Assembly (NCBI RefSeq): GCF_000498095.1
Contig: NZ_AUTQ01000117.1
Coordinates: 5,091-40,691, forward strand
Direction of reading: 5' to 3'
Length of the DNA stretch: 35,601 bases
DNA from: Pseudoalteromonas sp. TB64
GTDB taxonomy: Bacteria; Pseudomonadota; Gammaproteobacteria; Enterobacterales; Alteromonadaceae
Below, in pieces: positions 15,949 to 23,320 of the stretch. The notes beneath the pieces are model-generated. The model saw nothing but the letters and a program-made list of their open reading frames with translations, was not told the DNA's origin and searched no databases. The position numbers and the translations under genes are program-made. Numbering within the stretch: position 1 is the first letter of the stretch; each line of letters starts with the position of its first letter.

Positions 15949-16040
15949 TCTGTAAAGATTAAATTTACAGAAGCGTGTTTGTTTAAGGCAAGTAATGCAG
16001 CTATTTTTGAATTTATTCAATAGCATTACAGCAAACACGC
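15949..16040. repeat. Small palindrome plus long imperfect hairpin
   Basis: TCTGTAAA (15949-15956) / TTTACAGA (15964-15971) is followed directly by a nested hairpin. Its arms are GCGTGTTTG (15973-15981) with CAAACACGC (16032-16040), GTAATGC (15992-15998) with GCATTAC (16023-16029), and TTGAAT (16007-16012) with ATTCAA (16015-16020). The left arm carries unpaired insertions of 10 and 8 bases. There is no T-tract on either side, so it is not a simple terminator. It could be a small non-autonomous element, a recombination site or a structured RNA. Confidence 0.6.
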
Positions 16041-16436
16041 GTTACTTCATAATAAATAACGTATATAAAACCCTGCTTAATACACATTTTAACTACTACG
16101 AAATACGCTCTGCTAAAAAGTGCTTTTTTAGTTGTAATAAAGCTACCTAAACATCGTCTAAAACACCCATAAAAACTAGATTAAACTCCCTTTTATATGC
16201 GAGGTAACTATATAGTAACCAATTGATCCAATGCAGGAACTCGGATATGGTTTGTTTATTAATAAAAATAAATATTGATGCTGTCGAATTACGCTTATTT
16301 AAGAAAAATAGCCTGTATTATGGGGTCTAAATTCATTACCAAATACTTTAAAAGTGCTTAGGGTTGATTTTAGTAGCTCGTTTTTTAATTTAGGCTGTTG
16401 GATTATTTTACAACCTTGCGATAGGAAATATTGATC
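16041..16436. other. Leader/intergenic region of first island gene
   Basis: About 400 AT-rich bases with no supported gene. Bases 16339-16393 resemble 18674-18730, upstream of another island gene (see repeat entries). A weak A/T hairpin lies near 16115-16135. Confidence 0.5.
16339..16393 (+). repeat. Duplicated leader sequence, copy A
   Basis: This segment begins CCAAATACTTTAAAAGTGCT, continues through GGTTGATTTTAGTAGCTCG and ends in a T-rich stretch. It lies about 45-100 bases upstream of the gene at 16437 and aligns along its length with copy B at 18674-18730, which lies upstream of an unrelated gene. Function unknown. Confidence 0.55.
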
Positions 16437-16895
16437 ATGAATTACTTAACAATTGAAAAAGCAAAAATGCTTATAAAACAGTTTAATATTCCTCATTTTT
16501 TTAATGACGTACTTGATGAAAAACTCAGTTATCCATTAGATATTTACTTTACTTGCCCTGTTGTATATTTCCTTAATAAAGAGGAGCAAGCAGCCTATAT
16601 GCTGGGTGATATTATTCCACTTTGGGCTGATATAGGTGGATATATACATTATGCATATGACATTAACCAACAAAATTTCATATCCTTTGATATTGAGGAA
16701 GGTAGCATAGAAAAACGTTATTCTTGGGATGAAATAATGAAAAAAATTATTGGAATAGCCATAGAATATGAATGCGATGAACATGATAGTATTGAGCAGA
16801 CAATCGGATCAGTAAAAGATTATTTTGCGTGCATAGAAATATCAAATTTCGATTTATTAGCTGAAAAATGTAGACTTGAATACATAAACAGCTAA
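16437..16895 (+). CDS. SUKH-like small protein, possible immunity protein
   Basis: A 152-residue soluble acidic protein. The central pattern, YFLNKEEQAAYMLGDIIPLWAD, then GGYIHYAYDINQQNFISFDIEEG, recalls the SMI1/KNR4 (SUKH) fold: a GDIIPLWAD-like turn, then an aromatic strand and F.SFD. SUKH proteins are often immunity proteins against nuclease toxins. ATG 16437 was chosen over TTG 16431 because AGGA at 16423-16426 sits 10 bases before it. No toxin gene is adjacent; it is the first intact gene of a run of orphan small genes. The assignment is tentative. Confidence 0.5.
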   Translation: MNYLTIEKAKMLIKQFNIPHFFNDVLDEKLSYPLDIYFTCPVVYFLNKEEQAAYMLGDIIPLWADIGGYIHYAYDINQQNFISFDIEEGSIEKRYSWDEIMKKIIGIAIEYECDEHDSIEQTIGSVKDYFACIEISNFDLLAEKCRLEYINS

Positions 16896-17093
16896 ATTAA
16901 AGTTTGTAGTTAATCTAATAAAAAAAGCAATAAAAACAGACGCTAAACGTTTGGCTGCTATTCGTTTTTCACTACAATTGTAGTCAAATATTTTGCTATT
17001 TATTTACTTAAAATTTGAATCTTTATTCTATTTCGGTGTTATGCACGCTTTGTTACGGCGTTAGTTTTTTAAAATATATAGGGCATTAATCAT

Positions 17094-17414
17094 ATGACTG
17101 AGTTTGTTAGAATTGCTATGTTAGTTGTTGGAGCTATTCCCTTAGTCGTATATCCATTTATAGTTATTGCTAGCCTCATGGGGCTGGGAAGTAACTCACA
17201 TATTCATATACCCTTGTTTAATAGAATAATGAATCAGTTTTTTTTATGGGGTACATTAATTTACCCTTTAGTGTTTTTTGGGTGTTATAGGCTTAGTGAC
17301 AAAATTAACGAATATAGTATTTTGGTTGCTTTTTTTCCATTAGCTTTTTTGATTTTACTTTGGGGGAGTTTTCATTTTATGGATGCCCCGCCCAATACTA
17401 AAGTAGAAAAATAA
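17094..17414 (+). CDS. Small membrane protein, unknown function
   Basis: A 106-residue protein with three predicted membrane segments, at about residues 7-31 (MLVVGAIPLVVYPFIVIASL), 48-66 (FFLWGTLIYPLVFFGCY) and 76-96 (ILVAFFPLAFLILLWGS), and a short hydrophilic tail. It was not recognised as a known family. The next gene begins 20 bases downstream, so the two are probably one transcription unit. Confidence 0.6.
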   Translation: MTEFVRIAMLVVGAIPLVVYPFIVIASLMGLGSNSHIHIPLFNRIMNQFFLWGTLIYPLVFFGCYRLSDKINEYSILVAFFPLAFLILLWGSFHFMDAPPNTKVEK

Positions 17415-17433
17415 TGTGTAAGAGCAATGAAAT

Positions 17434-17649
17434 TTGAACGTTACAATTTATCTGGATAAAAGTGAAAAAATATTGAAAGTATTAGAAGATAATATTGAAT
17501 CTATTCGAGAGCAAAGCAGAATACATAAAAAAGCGGAGAAAGCTTTAGGTGAGAATAGTTCAAAAAGCCCGTGTTTAATTGGTCCTAAAACAGAGCAAGA
17601 TTATCAAGACATGTTAAAGGATATTAAGGAGTCAGGGGAAGGTAAATGA
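17434..17649 (+). CDS. Small coiled-coil protein, unknown function
   Basis: A 71-residue charged protein starting at TTG 17434, with AAGAG about 10 bases upstream. Residues 8-42 are helical and rich in Glu/Lys, with heptad-like spacing (KILKVLEDNIESIREQSRIH). The C-terminal part is hydrophilic, with a single Cys. It was not recognised. It is probably co-expressed with the membrane protein before it and could be its soluble partner. Start codon and coding status are only moderately supported. Confidence 0.45.
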   Translation: MNVTIYLDKSEKILKVLEDNIESIREQSRIHKKAEKALGENSSKSPCLIGPKTEQDYQDMLKDIKESGEGK

Positions 17650-17670
17650 CAAGTATATCTAGCACAATAT

Positions 17671-17846
17671 TAGGATCTGTTTATTTTTCGAGGTTAAATT
17701 TCAGCAATGTGTTTAGTATTTAGGCAATGCAGAGCCGATGTAGCGTTACGCAGGAGCGATTAACGAGGTCACTGGGTTTCGCCTCGAGATGCGATTAAAT
17801 CTCCATAGAGGGAACAAATTTTAATCCTGAAAGGTTACAAATGCTA
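17671..17846 (+). repeat. MITE-like repeat, copy R1
   Basis: A 176-base copy of a repeat family also at 22488-22613 and (inverted) at 27577-27891. Its left end, TAGGATCTGTTTATTTTTCG, then AGGTTAAATTTCAGCA, matches the reverse complement of the right end of R3. The following stretch, including TATTTAGGCAA and CAGAGCC, also matches R3. The right end has GAACAAATTTTAATCC (17814-17829) as in R2 and R3, then decays. It contains no reading frame. It sits between two island genes. Confidence 0.75.
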
Positions 17847-17971
17847 ATGTATCCGACTTTTAAAAAACAAAAATCAATTAGCTTGTACTTCTTCGTCGCT
17901 TATTTTAGTAAGTTGTTGTTAGTTTATTAATTAGACATTGAATTTCGTTGGTAACTTACTTAAGGTTTTAT

Positions 17972-18322
17972 ATGCCTCTTTGGTTTGGAATATTAATTGT
18001 TATAGCAATAGCTTGTTTATTCGTATGGTATATCTATCCGGATAGAGCTTCTTCACCGAGTTTTTTACGTAAATATATGGCAATTTCTTGGGTTATTATT
18101 CGACGTGTAGTTTGCTTTTCGGCAGCGATACTTGGGCTGTTTATTATCTATATAGTGTTGGCTTCAAATGAGGAAATTACGCTAAAACTCATATTTACCT
18201 TAGTAATATCATTAGTGCTATTGAGTGGTTTTGTATTTATAGGAATAGTAGGGTTTGCAAAGGATGAAAGCATGCTTGACTTATATAAAAGAATTAAGAA
18301 AAAATACGGTTTACGCTGGTAA
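17972..18322 (+). CDS. Small membrane protein, unknown function
   Basis: A 116-residue protein with three strongly hydrophobic segments (WFGILIVIAIACLFVWYIYP, VIIRRVVCFSAAILGLFIIYIVL and LIFTLVISLVLLSGFVFIGIV, the longest named here only by their cores) and a basic C-terminus ending KRIKKKYGLRW. ATG 17972 is preferred over TTG 17948 because AAGG at 17962-17965 sits six bases before it. No family was recognised. Confidence 0.6.
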   Translation: MPLWFGILIVIAIACLFVWYIYPDRASSPSFLRKYMAISWVIIRRVVCFSAAILGLFIIYIVLASNEEITLKLIFTLVISLVLLSGFVFIGIVGFAKDESMLDLYKRIKKKYGLRW

Positions 18323-18398
18323 GCTTAATATGTTGTTTAAATTATTAATAACTAGTTGTGCTGGTTATTTCGGTGCTACACGAGTCTTAGGGTTTTAG

Positions 18399-18630
18399 AT
18401 GATAATTAATGGTCGAAAGTTTACATTTAAAGTTGCTAGCGATATAGAGTGTAGCGGTACATATGCTTGGCAGTTCTGCCAGCGACGAATCTGGTTATAT
18501 TAGGCTTTATAATCAAGATGATAAATTATTAAATGAAAGAGAAGTTGAAATGGTGCAGTTAATCGAAACTGTTGACTGCAGTGATGATCACGTATCAATT
18601 AAGCTAATTGCCGATTGGTCTTTACAGTGA
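18399..18630 (+). pseudogene. Frameshifted small gene, unknown family
   Basis: A frame from ATG 18399 reads MIINGRKFTFKVASDIE and then loses sense. A second frame overlapping it, from ATG 18463 to TGA 18628-18630, reads LGSSASDESGYIRLYNQDDK and ends VSIKLIADWSLQ. Together they look like one soluble protein of about 75-80 residues broken by a frameshift or small deletion near 18450-18470. I recognise similar MIING-type short proteins only vaguely, and no function is assigned. The second frame alone could give a 55-residue product. Confidence 0.5.
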
Positions 18631-18673
18631 ATAATTCACAAGACAGTCATGCTAAACTCTTAATTTGTGGGCT

Positions 18674-18730
18674 CCAAATACTTAAAGCCTTTAGAGTTAA
18701 TTTCAGGAACTTGTTTTAAATTTTTTAACT
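18674..18730 (+). repeat. Duplicated leader sequence, copy B
   Basis: CCAAATACTTAAAGCC, then GAGTTAATTTCAGGAACTTG and a T-rich run. It aligns with copy A (16339-16393), 2.3 kb upstream. It ends about 20 bases before the start of the gene at 18752. Confidence 0.55.
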
Positions 18731-18751
18731 AACACACTATTTAATTTTTCA

Positions 18752-19150
18752 GTGTATGTATTATTTGTTCAGAATAATCAAATTTACTTGCCAAAAATAA
18801 ACACCTATCAAAAAATCGAAATCCCATTTCAAACTTTGCTGTATGAGATTAAAAATATGAATGTTAATTATGAGCCACTTAGCACCGTAATCATTGATTT
18901 TGCCGAGCATCTTAAAAAAGGTAAGTTAATCCAACCAATTTTAGATAATCAAATATCAAATGAAACGACGGCTAAAGAGATCTTAGTGTTTATAGAAAAA
19001 ATGACCGATCTGTGTGCTGAACTTTTACAAGAAGAAAAGCAATTGAACGGTAAGCCCTTAGACTATTGTGTTGTTGAAAAAGCATATATTTTGATTGAGT
19101 GTAATGTATCTGATGCGGGGTTTGAGTATCTTATGCATTCGCTTGAATGA
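18752..19150 (+). CDS. Orphan soluble protein with a decayed paralogue at 27901
   Basis: A 132-residue acidic soluble protein of unknown function, starting at GTG 18752 without a clear ribosome binding site, so the true start may differ. Its central part MNVNYEPLSTVIIDFAEHLK, then AKEILVFIEKMTDL, and its end KAYILIECNVSDAGFEYL are closely matched by the broken gene at 27901-28208. The shared blocks show that this is a real gene family. Its leader is a copy of the sequence in front of the SUKH-like gene. An immunity-type role is possible from context only. Confidence 0.65.
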   Translation: MYVLFVQNNQIYLPKINTYQKIEIPFQTLLYEIKNMNVNYEPLSTVIIDFAEHLKKGKLIQPILDNQISNETTAKEILVFIEKMTDLCAELLQEEKQLNGKPLDYCVVEKAYILIECNVSDAGFEYLMHSLE

Positions 19151-19299
19151 TAAAGTAGAACTTTAACTACAGCCAAGTTTTTTAACTGTACCATTACAAG
19201 CTCACATTATTTGTACTCGGCTAAGTATAGGAAATAGCTGTTTGCATGCACTTTATATTTGTAATTCTAAAACGCAATAAAGATAAATTGAATTAATGT

Positions 19300-19545
19300 A
19301 TGAGAAATTTATTACGCCATTTAAAAAAATGGGTTTATTACCTATCTAAATTTACACTAATTGATGAAGTTTTAGGTTTTATATACTGGGCGTTTGCTAT
19401 TTACGGTATGTTTATTATTACGGGTTACATTAAAACTCAAGCTATTATGATGTTCGCTCTTTTTATTTATATTTTTGTCGTATCCATTTTCTATATTTTT
19501 ATATTAAAGAGATTTAAAAGGTATTGGAAAGGTGAGCCAAAGTAA
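19300..19545 (+). CDS. Small two-helix membrane protein, unknown function
   Basis: An 81-residue protein starting at ATG 19300, with a basic N-terminus (RNLLRHLKKW). It has two membrane segments at about residues 25-43 (GFIYWAFAIYGMFIITGY) and 48-69 (AIMMFALFIYIFVVSIFYIF), and a basic tail FKRYWKGEPK. No family was recognised. Confidence 0.55.
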   Translation: MRNLLRHLKKWVYYLSKFTLIDEVLGFIYWAFAIYGMFIITGYIKTQAIMMFALFIYIFVVSIFYIFILKRFKRYWKGEPK

Positions 19546-19775
19546 ATATGCAACAAAGGTTTGTATCATGGCTACACATTTGCTGCACTCCAAACTTACC
19601 ATTCAGCGTAGCGTTAAGTGCCTCTCATATAATACCTTTTTAATAAACCATATTGTTGTTAACGAATACGTCACTTTTTACATATAGACTTTATTTACAT
19701 AGAGTTAAATTTATAAAAGCATGTTAGTTGAATTTGGTGATAGGTGGTATTTTAATGCCAAGTTAGCATAATAGG

Positions 19776-20171
19776 GTGAGCATATTGAACTTTACAGACA
19801 GCGATATAGAACAAAGAAAACCTGTTTGGATAGCGCTGGCAGACTTGTTTTTGGACACTGATGTAACTTTAAATTACCCCTATATAATACGTATTTGTTC
19901 TGAATCTCCCTATTCTATAGAAACCCTACGCAGTATTTTGTACGAAGAAGTAGCGCCAGTTGTATCAATTAATTTGTTAAGCATTACCGGTGAATGGGCG
20001 GGCTTTAACGAGCAATGGTTAATAAAAGAAATAACTAAACAAGTTAAAAGTAATAACTCAATACAAGGTAAGCTTTTAAGGTTGCTTCCACGTATGTCTT
20101 GTCGGTTATATGTTGGAGAACATTGGAATAGTATTGAGCCTAAAATCAATATATTACGAGGAAGCATTTAA
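19776..20171 (+). CDS. DUF7079 family protein
   Basis: A 131-residue soluble protein matching the DUF7079 pattern: RKPVWIALADLFLDTDV near the start, YIIRICSESPYSIETLRSIL, EEVAPVVSINLLS, and GEWAGFNEQWLIKEI. Its function is unknown to me; such genes are often found singly among small orphan genes. Two starts are possible: GTG 19776, or TTG 19785 with AGGGTGAG (19773-19780) before it. The GTG frame is listed. No partner gene overlaps it; the next gene starts about 40 bases after it. Confidence 0.7.
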   Translation: MSILNFTDSDIEQRKPVWIALADLFLDTDVTLNYPYIIRICSESPYSIETLRSILYEEVAPVVSINLLSITGEWAGFNEQWLIKEITKQVKSNNSIQGKLLRLLPRMSCRLYVGEHWNSIEPKINILRGSI

Positions 20172-20210
20172 GTCCTCCTGCCTGCATAATAGTCATTTTA
20201 AGAGATGTTA

Positions 20211-20921
20211 ATGAATCAAAAACTAAAATTATTAGAAGACATACTAAAGCGAAATAGTGAAGATCCTGATTCAATTGATATTGAAAATGAAATTGACCAT
20301 TATTTTTTCTTTAATGCTATTCATAATAAAGATGACTTAGAAATTGCGTGGTCAGTTTTTGATGAACACGAAGATATACGTAATAGATTGTCAAAAATAC
20401 AAAACAATGCTGATTCTATTCCTGGATGGGGGTATAAAACACCCAATTTAGACTACGTTAAGTGTGATGATGAAGAGCTTAAACGTATTGTTTCTTTACA
20501 CGTATCGAGCTTACGCTCCATTTTGCTTGAAGAAGATTACAACGCCGACATTATTACTTTTATAGACAATGGGTTTAAAGTTGAAATTGCCCCTTCAAAT
20601 ATAGAAATTCCAGGCACTTCAGTTAACACGCTTTTTGGTGTGCTTTATGAAGCGATTACTGAGTATTGGATAGAGTACTTTCCTTATGATGATGAGCACT
20701 ACGAAGTTCTTAAAAACTGGGCTATCCATCTTACTAAATGCGACGAAGTTGCAACTTATTTAATGTGGCCATTTTTAGAACGAAGCAATGACCTAACGGA
20801 TAATACAATGGATGCTGGTGCTAAGTTATGGAAATTTGGTTGCAGAGACCGATATTGGGTTAAAGATTTAGATTATTCAAGCAAAGTGGTTTATGTAAGA
20901 CCGCCATGGTTAGATAAATAA
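20211..20921 (+). CDS. Hypothetical acidic protein
   Basis: A 236-residue acidic soluble protein, mixed helix and strand, with many aromatic residues in the C-terminal third (YWIEYFPYDDEHYEVLKNW, WPFLERSNDL, RDRYWVKDL). ATG 20211 is preferred over the in-frame ATG 20205 because AAGAG lies six bases upstream of it. It was not recognised. It starts 40 bases after the DUF7079 gene, so the two may be co-transcribed. Confidence 0.6.
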   Translation: MNQKLKLLEDILKRNSEDPDSIDIENEIDHYFFFNAIHNKDDLEIAWSVFDEHEDIRNRLSKIQNNADSIPGWGYKTPNLDYVKCDDEELKRIVSLHVSSLRSILLEEDYNADIITFIDNGFKVEIAPSNIEIPGTSVNTLFGVLYEAITEYWIEYFPYDDEHYEVLKNWAIHLTKCDEVATYLMWPFLERSNDLTDNTMDAGAKLWKFGCRDRYWVKDLDYSSKVVYVRPPWLDK

Positions 20922-21193
20922 TTTGGTAATAATAGTTGTAAAAAATTTTCGTTATTTTAGTTCAATTTTTGGTAGTTTATAATAGACTTTAAAGTATAAA
21001 TTTATAAAAATCAGCAAAGTGGAAGTTGTTTTAACAGTTTCTATCGCACTTTTAAGTTTACTATTTAAGGCAACTCTATATTGGTTTATGCCTGTTACTG
21101 ATGGTGAACCTAACTGTTTAGGTGACGCATAGAGCTTGCTCTTGTTTTTATAGCTGGTTTTTTTATGGTGATATGAAGGTAGATATTTGAATT
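20922..21193. other. Intergenic region with possible gene remnant
   Basis: An AT-rich gap. A 37-codon frame from GTG 21019 to TAG 21130-21132 encodes a hydrophobic helix (VVLTVSIALLSLLFKATLYW) and could be the remnant of a membrane protein, but nothing else supports it as a gene. Confidence 0.3.
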
Positions 21194-21604
21194 ATGAATT
21201 TTAAAAAATTGAGTGGTTTAGACTTAATCGTCATTATTTTATTAGCTACTTCGTACTCATTTTTAGCGTATAGATTTATTAATACTGCACTTCAAAGTAC
21301 AGTGACGTATTCTTTAGAAGATGTGATTTTGATTAGTAGAAGCCCTGATTGGAAATACGGCAAAGGTTTTTATACTGCTGTTGTTACGTTAAAAAAAGAA
21401 GGGGATATTTATAATGTTAACTGCAAAGTTCACATTGGAGATAGCAGTTATCATCAATTAGTGGCATTAGGCAGTGTTACTTCTAAAGAAGATGCATATT
21501 CTCGCTGGGCTAACGTTGAGTGGACTGATACCGCTTTAATAATAGGTGATGACGCTCCGTATCAAGTCACAGTAAAACGCAGCCAAATCGAGAGGCACCG
21601 ATAG
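21194..21604 (+). CDS. Membrane-anchored protein, unknown function
   Basis: A 136-residue protein with one N-terminal membrane segment (about residues 9-27, LDLIVIILLATSYSFLAY) and an extracytoplasmic beta-rich domain of about 105 residues (SLEDVILISRSPDWKYGKGF, then TAVVTLKKEGDIYNVNCKVH). It has a single Cys in the domain. No family was recognised. It resembles the neighbour at 21821 in architecture, though not visibly in sequence. Confidence 0.55.
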   Translation: MNFKKLSGLDLIVIILLATSYSFLAYRFINTALQSTVTYSLEDVILISRSPDWKYGKGFYTAVVTLKKEGDIYNVNCKVHIGDSSYHQLVALGSVTSKEDAYSRWANVEWTDTALIIGDDAPYQVTVKRSQIERHR

Positions 21605-21820
21605 AAATACGGTACAAAAATTTAAGGTGCTAAATAAATAACGCAGATAGCGTAATAATATTCTCAACAATCCTTTACTAATAATACAACACTTAAATTG
21701 GTAAGTTGTTGTAAAGTAATAGATAGTAATCATTGTTTTGCTGTGAAGTAAATAATTTAAAAGACCAAGGGGTGTAATTATTACGTATACACGTTTAAAG
21801 ATTGCAGAGGGACAATTTCG

Positions 21821-22297
21821 ATGTCGATAATAACGAAAGTTGCTCTTATTGCGTTATTTTTAGTGTCGGCTGTAATATCACTTAGGCTCTCTTTTGGACC
21901 CGATATACCAATTGCAGAGTATAAAGATTTAGAAAAGGTATCAGGTGTTGTCACCCATGTTGGTTGCTCAGGACGACACAATGAATATTTTTCATCGGTT
22001 AAATTAAATGATTCTAAATTTTATGAAATTCCGATGAGTATCGATTCACTTTATTGTGATGATGTACGAAAAGAGTGGGTTGGAAAGACTGCGTTTTTAA
22101 ACATACTTCAAAACAGAGGTGCTATTGATGTTTACGAACTACGCATTGATCAGAATCTTATTTACGATATTTCATGGTATAAAAAACAAAAGCAATTAGA
22201 AGAAAAGTGGGTAATTGCTTTCCCTTATATATTAATTGTTATTGCGTTACTTGTTTATTTTAATAACCAACGTAAAAAACGACAAGTTAATTTTTAA
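21821..22297 (+). CDS. Membrane protein with external Cys-containing domain, unknown function
   Basis: A 158-residue protein with an N-terminal membrane segment (about 5-22, TKVALIALFLVSAVISLRL), an extracytoplasmic domain with two Cys (VVTHVGCSGRHNEY, SLYCDDVRKEWVGK) that could form a disulfide, a second membrane segment (about 131-147, AFPYILIVIALLVYF) and a short basic cytoplasmic tail. The architecture of helix, external domain and helix is seen in small immunity or envelope proteins, but no family was recognised. Confidence 0.55.
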   Translation: MSIITKVALIALFLVSAVISLRLSFGPDIPIAEYKDLEKVSGVVTHVGCSGRHNEYFSSVKLNDSKFYEIPMSIDSLYCDDVRKEWVGKTAFLNILQNRGAIDVYELRIDQNLIYDISWYKKQKQLEEKWVIAFPYILIVIALLVYFNNQRKKRQVNF

Positions 22298-22336
22298 GCC
22301 TATAACGCTTACGTAATTCGGTAAAAATGTTTAACT

Positions 22337-22361
22337 AACCCTGCATAAAATACGGGGTTTT
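22337..22361 (+). terminator. Probable terminator at the end of the small-gene run
   Basis: AACCCTG (22337-22343) pairs with CGGGGTT (22353-22359), with one G-U pair and a 9-nt loop, followed by TTTT. Moderate stability. Confidence 0.5.
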
Positions 22362-22487
22362 CCTCAATACTCACGTTCTATACTCCTATACTTTAGCTCC
22401 CATATATAGGCAATACCACAACATAAAGATAAAACATACGCTGCCATTTTGGTACTTTCTACCTAATTAATTTGCTCTTTTTTGTCT

Positions 22488-22613
22488 GCACGGGTGTAGG
22501 TAAGAGGCGTGAGTAGGGGCCGTTATAGAGTTCACTAAGCTACAAACTACGCATCGCGTTTAAGCCTCTTCGAAAAAGAACAAATTTTAATCCTCAAAAG
22601 TTAATAGAGCCTA
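22488..22613 (+). repeat. MITE-like repeat, copy R2 (left end lost)
   Basis: The right end is well kept: GAACAAATTTTAATCCTCAA, then AAGTTAATAGAGCCTA, ending 22613. It corresponds to the right ends of R1 and R3. Upstream, weaker matches to R1 continue (GCAC/GCAG, GTAG, AGAGTTCACT against CGAGGTCACT, ATCGCGTTTAAG against ATGCGATTAAA). The left terminal repeat is not recognisable. It lies in the gap between the small-gene island and the copper RiPP operon. Confidence 0.6.
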
Positions 22614-22860
22614 ATATATCTCTTAATTAGGGTTCAGATTAAATCGTAATTTAACTGCAGTTGACTATCTATAACTGTTTTTGTTGAAATATTTAATTAA
22701 CATTTTATTCACCTTACTGTTATTTTTTAGTGTAAGTAGTGTTTAAATATCAATGCGTTACTCTGGACTTGTTACAAGTTGAGATCTTTTTTATTTTATT
22801 GTTATCAATATTTTTGAAATTTAATTTGAAATTTATTTTTATGCAAATAGGTCTATTAAA

Positions 22861-22888
22861 TTGATAAAACGGCGATACCGCTTATCCT
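22861..22888 (+). promoter_or_regulatory. Possible promoter of the bufferin operon
   Basis: TTGATA (22861-22866), a 16-base spacer and TATCCT (22883-22888) make a moderate sigma-70 promoter, giving a leader of about 75-80 bases. That leader carries an inverted repeat TGGATGT / ACATCCA (22912-22918 and 22925-22931) that could be an operator or a 5' UTR hairpin. The rest of the 675-base gap before 22973 holds only the terminator and repeat R2 listed separately. Confidence 0.35.
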
Positions 22889-22972
22889 TATTGTACTTGT
22901 TTATGAGAATGTGGATGTTTATTCACATCCATTGATAAAACAAGAAAAAATATTTTAATCAGGAGCATACAA

Positions 22973-23320
22973 ATGAAAAAAGTAAATTTAACTACGGCTT
23001 TATTAATTGGCGCATCAGCAGCAGTATTAAGTGCAGGCGCAGTAGCTGGTCCTAACAGCCAGTTAACAGTTGCAGAAGGTGCTTCAGCAAAAGTACAAGA
23101 ACAATTTAAAGGCTGGGTAGCTGGTGATAAAGTTCGCGGTCGTAAAGATAAATGTTTTGGTATTGCTTTAGCTGGTGAAAATGATTGTAAAGCAGGTGCA
23201 GGAACAAGTTGTGAAGGCACTTCAACTACAGACTTCCAAGCTAACGCATGGACATATGCACCTAAAGGCGTATGTGAATCAGTTGTAACTCCTAATGGTA
23301 AAGGCTCGCTTGAAGGTTAA
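22973..23320 (+). CDS. bufA1: Bufferin-type RiPP precursor (DUF2282)
   Basis: A 115-residue exported precursor with AGGAG at 22961-22965 before ATG 22973. Its signal peptide is about residues 1-26 ([19 protein letters not shown]). The mature part has the DUF2282 layout with four Cys, at about residues 60, 72, 80 and 102 ([30 protein letters not shown]), and the GKGSL end. Proteins of this family (bufferins) are modified on core Cys residues by a DUF692/MNIO enzyme to make copper-binding peptides that help cells tolerate copper. The complete partner set follows directly. The EGKCG motif of the other precursor class is absent. No regulator lies beside the operon. Confidence 0.88.
   Translation: MKKVNLTTALLIGASAAVLSAGAVAGPNSQLTVAEGASAKVQEQFKGWVAGDKVRGRKDKCFGIALAGENDCKAGAGTSCEGTSTTDFQANAWTYAPKGVCESVVTPNGKGSLEG

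Noticed and set aside
21019..21132. Short hydrophobic frame of 37 codons
   Set aside because: GTG start without a ribosome binding site, and no family or conservation evidence; kept only as a possible remnant.
15927..22297. Chromosomal integron cassette array
   Set aside because: The small same-strand genes with gaps look cassette-like, and short GTTRRRY-like cores occur (for example GCGTTAAGT near 19610 and GGCGTTAG near 17060). However, no repeated attC structure between genes and no integrase gene were found. An attC search would settle it.
22888..23220. Minus-strand frame over the bufferin precursor
   Set aside because: Antisense to a recognised DUF2282 gene; Pro/Ala-rich composition comes from the complementary strand.
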